A DNA stretch of 64,000 nucleotides from assembly GCA_050250755.1 (NCBI GenBank), contig JBFWOB010000028.1, positions 1 through 64,000 on the forward strand. The letters are read 5' to 3'. The notes beneath the pieces were generated by a model. The model saw only the letters and a program-made list of their open reading frames with translations, had not been told where the DNA came from and ran no database searches. This stretch comes from Ga0077555 sp050250755. Its GTDB lineage: Bacteria; Pseudomonadota; Alphaproteobacteria; Rhizobiales; Hyphomicrobiaceae. Shown here piece by piece: positions 44,695 to 53,276 of this stretch (the first letter of the stretch is position 1; the number at the start of each line of letters is the position of its first letter). Made by a program: the position numbers and the translations under genes.

Positions 44695-44777
44695 GTATCG
44701 CAGATATTCGGCGTTCCATCTGTTCGCTTGGGGGCGCAAGTTTCGGCACCCATAACAATCAGGCGGTGTCGTGAGCG

Positions 44778-45929
44778 GTGATCTCGGAACACATAAGATT
44801 CGGCGTGTGGGCACCTGTCCATGGTCCGCGCGCGGCATACCAGGATCCGGACGAGCCATTCGATGCTTCATGGGAGCACAACCGAAGGCTCGTGCTGGAA
44901 GCTGAAGCGCTTGGTTATGATGCAGCGCTGATCGCTCAGCACACAATGAACCCTCGTCGACATGGCGACGACCAGCTTGAAACTTGGTCGGCAGCTGCGG
45001 CACTCGCTGCGTTGACGAATCGCATCGAGCTAATCGCGGCGGTTAAGCCGCGCCTCTTTCATCCTGTCGTGCTCGCCAAAATGGCGCTGCAAATCGAGAA
45101 TATTTTCGGTGGCCGCTTCGCCATCAATCTAGTCAATGCGTGGAACCGGCTTGAATTCGAGCAAGCAGGCATTCCCTTCGAAGACCATGACGCGCGCTAC
45201 GTCTACGGCCGCGAGTGGATCTCCATCGTTTCCCGCCTGATCAGTGGCGAGCTTGTCTCGCACGAGGGGGAAAATTTCAAGATTCTAAGGTATCAGTTGA
45301 GGCCTAAGGATCTTCACCGTCCACGCCCTCTCATCTACGTCGGCGGCGAGTCGGAGCCAGCGCGTGCCCTTGTCGCCGATCACGGCGACTTTTGGTTCAT
45401 TAATGGTCAGCCGCTTGGCGATGTCGAGGCACTGATTGGTGATCTTCGACGCAGGCCAAGAACTGGTGCGCCGATCCGCTTCGGGCTCTCCGCATTCGTG
45501 ATAGCTCGTGCGACGGAGCGAGAGGCCCGTGAGACCTACCGGCATCTTCGCGAGCTAGCGGCCAAAGATGGTGATCTCTGGTCGTCAGCAAAGCCGAATA
45601 TCGATCCCAAGGTCGTTATGCACCAGACAATGGCGAAGTCGGCACGCGTCGGAACCAATGGCGGCACCGCAGCCGGTCTCGTCGGCGATTATAATCAGGT
45701 AGCTGAACGCATTCGAGCTTTCCACAAAGCAGGAATTGAATTGTTCATGCTGCAATTCCAACCGTTCATTCCAGAAATGGCGAGGTTCGCTCGCGAAATA
45801 TTCCCGCGTATCGGAAAGACTCTCAATCAGGCTTCCATACTGAGCGATGGAAATTCGCTTCGGCCCCGCGTGTCTGCTCAAACGGAGCTCGGTGCGCATC
45901 CGGCTAGGCGCACAAAGAAGGGTAAATGA
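44778..45929 (+). CDS. Flavin-dependent sulfonate/sulfone monooxygenase-like (SsuD/SfnG type)
   Basis: 383 residues of the luciferase-like class C flavin monooxygenases. FGVWAPVHGPRAAYQ, EALGYDAALIAQHT, RIELIAAVKPRLFHPVVLAK, GGRFAINLVNAWNRLEFEQAGIPFEDHDARY and PLIYVGGESEPARALVA match SsuD/SfnG-type proteins, which use FMNH2 to cleave C-S bonds of alkanesulfonates or dimethylsulfone. The start is GTG at 44778. It is the first gene of a unit with ABC permease, ATPase and binding protein (stops and starts overlap by 4 bases), so import and cleavage of one sulfur compound are coupled. No flavin reductase is nearby. Confidence 0.82.
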   Translation: MISEHIRFGVWAPVHGPRAAYQDPDEPFDASWEHNRRLVLEAEALGYDAALIAQHTMNPRRHGDDQLETWSAAAALAALTNRIELIAAVKPRLFHPVVLAKMALQIENIFGGRFAINLVNAWNRLEFEQAGIPFEDHDARYVYGREWISIVSRLISGELVSHEGENFKILRYQLRPKDLHRPRPLIYVGGESEPARALVADHGDFWFINGQPLGDVEALIGDLRRRPRTGAPIRFGLSAFVIARATEREARETYRHLRELAAKDGDLWSSAKPNIDPKVVMHQTMAKSARVGTNGGTAAGLVGDYNQVAERIRAFHKAGIELFMLQFQPFIPEMARFAREIFPRIGKTLNQASILSDGNSLRPRVSAQTELGAHPARRTKKGK

Positions 45930-46816
45930 TCGTGAGCATAGTTGAAGAGATCGCCCGGCCCGTCAGTCTTAGGTCAAAGCGCGAGACCATAGGCAAGGAA
46001 GGCGCTCAACAGCTTTCCCCAATCAAGACGCTAAGCTTCAGGGACAACAAACGCGCACTTCTTATCTTGTCATGGGTGGCGCCGATCGTGCTGCTGCTGA
46101 CATGGGAGGTACTGGCGCAGGTTGGCCGGCTCGAACCCCACGTCATGCCGGCGCCAAGCCGCGTCATACTGGCGGCGTACGATCTCACCCTCAACGGAAG
46201 CCTGCTGAACGATCTCGGGACCAGCTTGCTGCGCGCCGCAACGGGCTTCTCGATCGGTGGCACGGTGGGCTTCGTGCTCGGCACGATCGTCGGATTTTCC
46301 CGCATCGCTGAAGCTGCGATCGACCGCAGCGTTCAAATGGTCCGGGCCATCCCGTTTTTGGCGATGTTGCCTCTCGTGATCGTGTGGTTCGGTGTTGGCG
46401 AAGGACAGAAAATTTTCCTCGTATCCCTGGGGGTGACCTTCCCGATTTATATCAATACCATACTCGGTATTCGTCAGGTCGACCCCAAGCTGCTCGAGCT
46501 TGGGCGCGTGCAAGGTCTCAATACTGCGCAGCTTATAAGCCGCATCGTGCTGCCGGGCGCGCTCCCCTCGATACTGATGGGTGTCCGCTATGCGCTGGCA
46601 ACGGCTTGGCTTGCGCTGGTCGTTGCCGAAACGATCGGAGCTCAGTCCGGAGTTGGCTTTTTAGCAATGGATGCGCGCGAGTTTCTACGCACCGACGTGA
46701 TCGTTCTCACGATAGTAATCTACGCGGTTATCGGTGTTCTTGCCGATGCGATCGCCCGATACCTCGAGGCGCGCCTCCTCGCGTGGCATCCCAACTATGA
46801 CAAGAAGAACCGATGA
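45926..46816 (+). CDS. ABC permease, sulfonate/nitrate/taurine type
   Basis: 296 residues with about six membrane helices (first about 48-66). Typical segments of SsuC/TauC permeases are PSRVILAAYDLTLNGSLLNDL, IPFLAMLPLVIVWFGVGEGQKIFLV and the EAA loop in ARVQGLN-like GRVQGLNTAQLISRIVLPGA. The start overlaps the monooxygenase stop by four bases and its own stop overlaps the ATPase start by four. Confidence 0.88.
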   Translation: MIVSIVEEIARPVSLRSKRETIGKEGAQQLSPIKTLSFRDNKRALLILSWVAPIVLLLTWEVLAQVGRLEPHVMPAPSRVILAAYDLTLNGSLLNDLGTSLLRAATGFSIGGTVGFVLGTIVGFSRIAEAAIDRSVQMVRAIPFLAMLPLVIVWFGVGEGQKIFLVSLGVTFPIYINTILGIRQVDPKLLELGRVQGLNTAQLISRIVLPGALPSILMGVRYALATAWLALVVAETIGAQSGVGFLAMDAREFLRTDVIVLTIVIYAVIGVLADAIARYLEARLLAWHPNYDKKNR

Positions 46817-47520
46817 TCACTCAAAATTCTCAGAACGCTTCGACATCGGCTGCCATCGTCACGGGGTTGAAGCGCGCCTATGGCGAGCGTGTCGTCATCG
46901 ACGCCCTCAATCTGCGCATCGAGCACGGTGAGTTCGTTGCTTTGCTCGGTGAGAGCGGCTGCGGAAAGACAACACTGCTCCGCGCACTGGCTCGATTAGA
47001 TCCAATCCAGGGCGGTAGCATCGATGCACCAATGCGGCCCGCCGTCGTCTTTCAGGAGCACCGTTTACTCCCGTGGGACACGTTGTGGCGCAACGTATCT
47101 CTTGGTCTACCCAAGGCTCGTGCGCAGGAGCGTGCCGCAGCGGCGCTGACCGAGGTCGGCCTCGGCAACCGGCTGGAGGATTGGCCGCGCAATCTGTCGG
47201 GGGGGCAGGCGCAACGCGTTGCGCTTGCTCGTGCACTTGTGCAGGAGCCGAAACTTCTGCTGCTCGATGAGCCATTCGCTGCTTTGGATGCGCTGACGCG
47301 CATCCGCATGCATGGGCTCGTTAGGGAACTGGTCGAGCGCTATCAGCCGGGCGTGCTTCTCGTCACGCACGACGTCGATGAAGCCATCAGGCTCGCCGAT
47401 CGCATCCTGGTCATGCGTGGCGGCGCGATTGCGGCCGAGCACCACGCCAGCTCGACTCCCGATGCAGCGGCCACACGCAGGAAGCTTCTCGCTGAGCTCG
47501 GTGTGAATCTTGAAGCATAA
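46813..47520 (+). CDS. ABC ATPase, sulfonate/nitrate/taurine type
   Basis: 235 residues. Walker A is GESGCGKTTLLRA, the Q-loop region VFQEHRLLPWDT is typical of SsuB/TauB, the signature is LSGGQAQRVALARA, Walker B is LLLLDEPFAALD and the switch His is in LLVTHDVDEAIRLADR. It energises the permease encoded just upstream. Confidence 0.9.
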   Translation: MITQNSQNASTSAAIVTGLKRAYGERVVIDALNLRIEHGEFVALLGESGCGKTTLLRALARLDPIQGGSIDAPMRPAVVFQEHRLLPWDTLWRNVSLGLPKARAQERAAAALTEVGLGNRLEDWPRNLSGGQAQRVALARALVQEPKLLLLDEPFAALDALTRIRMHGLVRELVERYQPGVLLVTHDVDEAIRLADRILVMRGGAIAAEHHASSTPDAAATRRKLLAELGVNLEA

Positions 47521-47543
47521 AACAAGAATAGCAGGACCTAAGC

Positions 47544-48554
47544 ATGACACCCTCGATTATTCCTTCGCGACGCCTCTTCCTTCGGACCACTCTCGCAGGT
47601 GCCGGTGCGGCGTTAGCGGGCGTCGCAGCGCCTTCTGCACTTGACGGCGCCCGCGCCGAGAGTGGGCGTAAGACCGACACGTTGCGCCTTACGTGGGGTT
47701 TCAGCGGTCTTATCCTGATTTCGCGCGAACGTGGTGAGCTCGAAAAGCGCTTGGCCAAGGATGGGATCAAAGTCGAGTGGATCGGACCGTTTCCCAATCA
47801 TGCGCCGACGCTTCAGGCCGTGACGGGCGGCACGGCCGACTTCGGATTCGGCGGCAGCACGACACCGGCCCTCGCCGCGATTATTGCAGGCTCGCCGCTC
47901 GTCTTCACACAGTTCCTCATCTACGAGCCGCGCACGACCGCGATCATCGCAAAGAAGAAGTCGAACATCACAAAGGTTGAGGATCTCGTCGGCAAGTCTG
48001 TGGCGGTCAATAGATCAGGGCTTGGCGAGTTTCTGCTGGTCGCGGCTCTCGAGAAACACAAAATCGATCGGTCCAAAGTGAATTTCGTTTATCTCAACCC
48101 GCCAGATGCGGCGCCGGCGCTCGCCTCGGGCAAGGTGGACGCATGGTCGATGTGGAGTCCTGGCGTGGATATCGCTCGCCTTAACTTCGATGCCGTTGAC
48201 CTCTTCAATGAGGGGCGCGATCTCGATTTCATGATCGATTTCTCATCCTACGTCACACATCGCAAGTTCGCCGAAGACAATCCGGACATCATCCGCGCCT
48301 TTCATGCAGCGCTCAAAGCGGAGGGTGACTGGATCTCGCAGAACACCGCTGAGGCGGAATTAATCGCCCAAAAGCGCGGTAAGTACAGCGACCAAGTGCG
48401 AGACTATCTGACGAGCCTCAAGCGCCAGTACAAGTTCCATTCGGCCAACGATCAGGACTTTCTCGATAAGCTCCAGTTTGCAGCAGACTGGCTCACAGAG
48501 CGGAAGATCCTGCCATCGAAGGTGACAGTACGAGATCACCTAGCGAATCTCTGA
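47544..48554 (+). CDS. ABC substrate-binding protein, sulfonate type, Tat signal
   Basis: 336 residues. The N-terminus SRRLFLRTTLAGAGAAL is a twin-arginine signal, so it is exported folded. The mature part has the SsuA-type two-lobe pattern with TGGTADFGFGGSTTPALAAI, KVEDLVGKSVAVNRSGLGE and LASGKVDAWSMWSPG. It completes the four-gene unit with monooxygenase, permease and ATPase. The ligand is likely a sulfonate or related small sulfur compound. Confidence 0.88.
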   Translation: MTPSIIPSRRLFLRTTLAGAGAALAGVAAPSALDGARAESGRKTDTLRLTWGFSGLILISRERGELEKRLAKDGIKVEWIGPFPNHAPTLQAVTGGTADFGFGGSTTPALAAIIAGSPLVFTQFLIYEPRTTAIIAKKKSNITKVEDLVGKSVAVNRSGLGEFLLVAALEKHKIDRSKVNFVYLNPPDAAPALASGKVDAWSMWSPGVDIARLNFDAVDLFNEGRDLDFMIDFSSYVTHRKFAEDNPDIIRAFHAALKAEGDWISQNTAEAELIAQKRGKYSDQVRDYLTSLKRQYKFHSANDQDFLDKLQFAADWLTERKILPSKVTVRDHLANL

Positions 48555-48612
48555 TTATGCCCGCCAAACCTTATAGGGCGGTTTTGACTCGCAAGGACAG
48601 ATTAGTAACAAA

Positions 48613-48632
48613 GCGAGGCCTTTTGGCCTCGC
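48613..48632. terminator. Hairpin terminator after the first sulfonate unit
   Basis: GCGAGGCC-TTTT-GGCCTCGC, an 8-base perfect stem, is followed by the pyrimidine run CTCTCTTCCT on the plus strand and TTTGTTAC on the minus strand. It lies between the binding-protein gene (plus) and the CmcJ-like gene (minus) and could serve both. Confidence 0.65.
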
Positions 48633-48799
48633 CTCTCTTCCTCGTCGGGCAAGGCTGTCATTGCCAAGGGTAGTCTATCGCTCCGCTCCGCAATGTCGAA
48701 GGCTCTGGCTCGTATCGAATGGTCGGCCCGTGAGATGAGATACGGTGTAATAATAGCCAAAGCTTGGCATTGAACAGGCAGGGACAAGGGCGATGCGAT

Positions 48800-49645
48800 T
48801 TACGCGGAATGAAACACCAGCGCTCTGATCTCGATGCTCTCTCGCGGCGCCGCATCGGCTGGCGTCGTCGGATCGGTGAAGGCGGTGTGCGGTGTGAAGC
48901 GTGCGCGGCCGTCGGTCTGCGAGTCGTAGCATTTCAGTAGCAGCACCTCTTCGACCGTCATCGAAGGCACGTAGAACCATCGATGTTTTTGATCGAACGT
49001 CACCGAGTAGGTTTCGCCAACGCGATGCGGGTAGACAAGATCGGATGGGATGAGTTGCTCCGGATCCACCGTCCGAGCGTCGCAGACGGCGAGCGGCGCG
49101 TCGCGCAATGGGCCTCGGATCGGACGCCATAAATTTATGATCTGCACGCGACCACGCAATAGCTGTTCCGCCTCGTCGGGAAGCAAATCATGAACCCGCT
49201 GCGGCCCCGATCTTGCCGTGTGGTCGACATGGACACGCGGAACCGGCTGACGTGGTCCATTTGCCTGTCGATCCTCGGCATTCGGCACGCGACGGCGTAC
49301 CGTGTGGTCGAAGATATGAACACGATCGGCCCCGGTTAGGTCTTTCAGGAGGCGCTCCGCCTCCGAATAATAGAGGCTCGTGACTTCTGCATCATCGTAA
49401 AAGTCGCTCACCTTGCTCTTGTGCCTCACGAGGGTGAACCCTTCCCCGTCAAGCGTCATATCGGAAACCACGCTCCGTACGTCGATAATAGCAATTTCAT
49501 GCGGATCATTGACCGCTGTCGAGCGGGCTACGCCGACCGGCGGCTCATAGGTGTAAGTGCGCGGCCGTTCCGCGGAGGGGGCAAGATAGTTCAAATCCGC
49601 CTTGACCCACGGCAGGACACCTTCGGCCGCATTTTGTAAACTCAT
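48800..49645 (-). CDS. CmcJ/AsaB-family oxygenase-like protein
   Basis: 281 residues from the ATG at 49645, which has GGAG before it. FTLVRHKSKVSDFYDDAEV, VHIFDHTVRRR, RVHVDHTARSG (a His-x-Asp pair) and INLWRPIRGPLRDAPLAVCD match the CmcJ/AsaB/NvfI group, Fe(II)/2-oxoglutarate-like oxygenases known mainly from fungal metabolite pathways and cephamycin synthesis. The frame is open 34 codons further upstream; that piece is Arg-rich and not family-like. It stands alone between two sulfonate-type ABC units in the opposite direction to both, so a role in breaking down a related compound is plausible. Confidence 0.75.
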   Translation of the reverse strand: MSLQNAAEGVLPWVKADLNYLAPSAERPRTYTYEPPVGVARSTAVNDPHEIAIIDVRSVVSDMTLDGEGFTLVRHKSKVSDFYDDAEVTSLYYSEAERLLKDLTGADRVHIFDHTVRRRVPNAEDRQANGPRQPVPRVHVDHTARSGPQRVHDLLPDEAEQLLRGRVQIINLWRPIRGPLRDAPLAVCDARTVDPEQLIPSDLVYPHRVGETYSVTFDQKHRWFYVPSMTVEEVLLLKCYDSQTDGRARFTPHTAFTDPTTPADAAPRESIEIRALVFHSA

Positions 49646-50487
49646 GTCGCTTCTCCGTCGCGTTGTGCAAGATCTCCATCGGCTCAAGACAGCTTCCATG
49701 CTGATGCGAAGCAGGTTCACACGCCCATGTTCTGCGTGGATGACCATGGGCTTGCCGGCGGCTTGGCCAGTCTCATCGAAATCGATAAGACCGTCGTGCC
49801 CTGCTTACTCAGCTTGTCAGGACAATGCCCGTTCAGGCGTTCACCGCCTCTGCCTCTGAGGCGCTCACACGCACCGTGATAGGTCCGATGTTTCGTCCCG
49901 AACCGATGGTCATGATGCGGGGACAGGTCGCAACTTCGCAACGAAAAATTTTTCATATATAAGGCGAGATAATTTCATCTGAGCGATATTAGAAACAAAT
50001 GATTCACCGGACGATTTTTAACAATTGAGCCTGAATAGTGATTCAGTGCTCTTTGCACGGCCCGAACGGAAATCACGCGACGAGAGTTACCGTAATGGCG
50101 ATCGGCTTTTTTTTTACGATTGCGCTGGATGTCGATACGGTTCCACGGTTGGCCAAAGGAGTGATCGCCAATGGAACACGGCTTCAACAGAGATGGGACG
50201 TAGCGAATATGCTTTTCAAATATTCGTATTTCCCTTTCTTTGGCGCCTAGCTTCTTTCTTTGATCGTGGCCTCATGCAAGAGAGACGCGATCGTACCGGC
50301 CCTCACACTATGGTCGCGTTTTGGTTGTTTGCCGCAGTTATGGGCCTGATGGGTCCGGCAGCGCTTGACGATCCCGATCGCAAAGATCCTTCGGCATCCC
50401 AATGTGGTGCCATCCAATATCAAATCATTTGGTGATGAAAATCCGACCAACAACGTTGCGGAGAGCAACAGACCCGGGGTGATAAAC
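49646..50487. other. Long divergent intergenic region
   Basis: About 840 bases between the CmcJ-like gene (minus) and the second ABC unit (plus). 49940-50010 is AT-rich. Open frames of 70-130 codons (for example around 50025-50435) show no family-like sequence and end just before the permease. I see no RNA gene. Promoters for both directions are expected here. Confidence 0.5.
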
Positions 50488-51336
50488 ATGAGCTTGCAAC
50501 ACGTTGATCAGTCGATCTTGGTCGATAGGGAGGTGAGTGCGAGCGGCGCTGGCGCACATCTCATACGCAGGACATGGCAGATCGCGGTCGATCTCGTGCC
50601 GCGCTACGGCGTCATCCTTGCAATTCTCGCAATTTGGCAGCTCTCCGGCCAATTCGGCTGGATCAATAAAGCGGTTTTTCCTCCGCCCGATGCGGTCCTG
50701 ACCGCACTCTGGGACGGCATGATTGGGGGCGTCTTGCTTGATGATATGGCAATCAGCCTGCAGCGGTCGGGCACGGCGTATGCGTCAGCGGTTCTGTTCG
50801 CCATTCCGCTTGGTATCATCATGGGACAGATTCCGACGGTTGAGCGCGCGCTTGATCCGGTCGTGCAGGTCTTCAGGCAGACGTCAGCACTGGCCGTCTA
50901 TCCCATCTTCATTTTGATCCTTGGCTTGGGCGAGGCGTCGAAAGTTTTTGTCATTTTCTGGGCGACTCTATTCCCGCTATTGCTGAACACGATTGGAGGC
51001 GTCAAGGAAGTCGATCACAAGCTTATCGAGATGGCGCGCGTCTATGGCGCCTCTCGGCTAACCGTGTTTCGCCGCGTCGTGATGCCCGGTGCGATACCAT
51101 CGATCTTCGTCGGTTTGCGGTTGAGCGCGACGACAGCGCTGCTCTTGCTGATTGCATCCGAGATGATCGGGGCCAACCAGGGTGTTGGTTTTCGCGTGAT
51201 GAACGCCCAGTATAATTTTCAAATCCCAATGATGTTCGCGTCGATCGTTCTGCTCGCCGCAATCGGCCTGTCGGCGAACTACATTCTTGTCTTCCTACAA
51301 AGGCGTCTCTGCCGCTGGAGTGATCTCTCCAAGTGA
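50488..51336 (+). CDS. ABC permease, sulfonate/nitrate/taurine type (second unit)
   Basis: 282 residues from the ATG at 50488 (GGGGTG before it). Six or so membrane helices; PPPDAVLTALWDGM, FRQTSALAVYPIFILILGLGEASK and the EAA loop MARVYGASRLTVFRRVVMPGA are typical. First gene of the second unit, followed by binding protein, ATPase and monooxygenase on the same strand. Confidence 0.88.
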   Translation: MSLQHVDQSILVDREVSASGAGAHLIRRTWQIAVDLVPRYGVILAILAIWQLSGQFGWINKAVFPPPDAVLTALWDGMIGGVLLDDMAISLQRSGTAYASAVLFAIPLGIIMGQIPTVERALDPVVQVFRQTSALAVYPIFILILGLGEASKVFVIFWATLFPLLLNTIGGVKEVDHKLIEMARVYGASRLTVFRRVVMPGAIPSIFVGLRLSATTALLLLIASEMIGANQGVGFRVMNAQYNFQIPMMFASIVLLAAIGLSANYILVFLQRRLCRWSDLSK

Positions 51337-51389
51337 CGGAAGTCGTTCGGAACCATCTCGAAGCACAGAAGCTATCAAGGATGTCGATC

Positions 51390-52391
51390 ATGAGGTCGTT
51401 TGTTCGTCCGCTCGGAGCGCTTGCGCTATTTGCCTCCTGCCTGTCTCTCGGATCATCCGCGACCGCCTTTGCGCAATCGGCAGAGCAGGTGACTCTGCGA
51501 TATCTTTCCAGCCACGGCGGCGTTTCTCCGCACGAACTGGCAGATGAGCTCGGCTATTATAATGGCCTTGAGGTCAAACTGAAGAATGTGGGTTACTCCG
51601 CCGGAGGCCCCGAGTCTCTCTTTGGGTTGGCATCGGGCAGCGTTGACGTTGGCTCCGCTGCGACGGCCGCGGTCATCAATGCAATAACAGGTGGCAACGA
51701 TTTTGTTGCGGCCTATCCGTCGAGTGGCCTTAGCGATCGTGTGAAGAGCGTTTTTTATGTTCTCGATGATAGCCCGATCCGGTCCATGGCGGAAATTCGC
51801 GGCAAGACTGTTGCCGTAAATACTCTCGGTGCTCATCTGGACTATGCGATCAGAGAGGCGTCCCGCAAAGTCGGGTTGCCGAAGAATGCGGTTAAGCTTG
51901 TCGTCGTGCCGGGCCCGCAGCTCGAGCAGACGTTGCGATCGCGACAAGTCGATATAGCTGCCGTTGGCTATTGGCAATCCACTTTCAATGGGCTTCTGGT
52001 CGAGCACGGTGGCGTTCGCGCCGTATTTGACGACACCGACATACTGGGCGATCTCGCGGGAGGTTTCACGGTGCTGCGTCGCGACTTTGTGAAAGCGCAT
52101 CCCAAGGCGGCGCATCAATTCATCGAGCAGGCCGCGCGCGCGGCCGACTGGTCGCGGCAAAACCTCGACGAGGCACGCAAGGTGCTCGCGCGAATCCTTC
52201 AAAAGCGCGGAGAAAACGCCGACCTCGCGAAGTACTGGGCTGGTTTTGGAATGCGCGAAGGAGGGCTCGCAACCGATCGGGACATCGACTTCTGGATCAA
52301 GGCCCTCGAAGACGAAGGCCGACTGCCCAAGGGCAAGTATAAAGCCGCCGACATTCTCTACCACCCGAAGAAAAATATTACCACTGAATAA
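51390..52391 (+). CDS. ABC substrate-binding protein (second unit)
   Basis: 333 residues with a Sec signal peptide (about 1-29, ending TAFAQ). The mature part has LGYYNGLEVKLKNVGY, FGLASGSVDVGSAATAAVI, IRGKTVAVNTLGAHLD and RSRQVDIAAVGYWQST, typical of NitT/TauT-type binding proteins. The ATG at 51390 has AAGG nine bases upstream. A GTG at 51333 that overlaps the permease stop is an alternative start and would add 19 residues before the signal peptide. Confidence 0.85.
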   Translation: MRSFVRPLGALALFASCLSLGSSATAFAQSAEQVTLRYLSSHGGVSPHELADELGYYNGLEVKLKNVGYSAGGPESLFGLASGSVDVGSAATAAVINAITGGNDFVAAYPSSGLSDRVKSVFYVLDDSPIRSMAEIRGKTVAVNTLGAHLDYAIREASRKVGLPKNAVKLVVVPGPQLEQTLRSRQVDIAAVGYWQSTFNGLLVEHGGVRAVFDDTDILGDLAGGFTVLRRDFVKAHPKAAHQFIEQAARAADWSRQNLDEARKVLARILQKRGENADLAKYWAGFGMREGGLATDRDIDFWIKALEDEGRLPKGKYKAADILYHPKKNITTE

Positions 52392-52402
52392 GGGAAAGCA
52401 GC

Positions 52403-53173
52403 GTGAACGAGATCGCCCAAGGGCCTCGTGGCGAGGTCACAATTCGAGAACTCTCGAAGTCCTTCACGATCAGCGGACGCCCTCTGACCGTATTGAAAGG
52501 GCTGAGCCTCGATATCCGCTCAGGAGAATGTCTTGTCATTGTCGGCGCGAGCGGATCAGGCAAGACGACACTCCTGCGCGTGCTTGCCGGGCTGGAGCAA
52601 TTCGATAGCGGCACTGTATTGATTGGCGGCTTCCCTATCCGGGGCGTTGGCACGGATCGCGCGGTCATCTTTCAGGAGCCTCGGCTCCTCCCGTGGCAGA
52701 CGGTACTTGGCAATATTGCTTTCGGGCTCGAGGTTCGCGGCAGCCCGCGGGCCACGGCAGAGAGGAAAGCTCGCCGCTACATCCAGCTCGTGGGGCTCGG
52801 CGACTTCATCGACGCTTACCCCAGACAGCTTTCCGGTGGCATGGCGCAGCGCGTAGGAATCGCCCGAGCACTCACGGTACAGCCCGAGATCCTTCTTCTC
52901 GATGAGCCGCTGGGTGCGCTCGATGCCATGACAAAGATCACCATGCAGGAAGAGTTGGCGCGTATCTGGAGCGAGGAGAACATCACCATGATCATGGTGA
53001 CACATGACCTTGAGGAAGCGGTCTATCTGGCCGACAGGGTCCTGGTTCTTCCGAAAGAGCGAGGCGCCGATGTGCGCATGATCGACGTCGATCTTCCTCG
53101 CCCGCGAGACCGAAGCGAAAGCCGATTCGTCCGATATCGCGAGGAATTGCTGCGCGAGTTCGGTCTGCACTGA
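52403..53173 (+). CDS. ABC ATPase (second unit)
   Basis: 256 residues, GTG start with AAGGGA upstream. Walker A is GASGSGKTTLLRV, the Q-loop is VIFQEPRLLPWQT, the signature is LSGGMAQRVGIARA, Walker B is ILLLDEPLGALD and the switch region is MVTHDLEEAVYLADR. It pairs with the permease and binding protein encoded just before. Confidence 0.9.
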   Translation: MNEIAQGPRGEVTIRELSKSFTISGRPLTVLKGLSLDIRSGECLVIVGASGSGKTTLLRVLAGLEQFDSGTVLIGGFPIRGVGTDRAVIFQEPRLLPWQTVLGNIAFGLEVRGSPRATAERKARRYIQLVGLGDFIDAYPRQLSGGMAQRVGIARALTVQPEILLLDEPLGALDAMTKITMQEELARIWSEENITMIMVTHDLEEAVYLADRVLVLPKERGADVRMIDVDLPRPRDRSESRFVRYREELLREFGLH

Positions 53174-53276
53174 TTGGCGCGCGCAGAGAAGCAACGCTCA
53201 AACGGCATAGTCGACCGATCGGTTCTGCGTTGCAGGGTAGCCGGTCCCTCGCATGCCCAACTTGGAGGATCATGAA

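Noticed and set aside
49646..49747. Leader peptide upstream of the CmcJ-like gene
   Set aside because: The piece is in frame with the gene rather than separate, so it is only an open extension; no evidence that it is translated alone.
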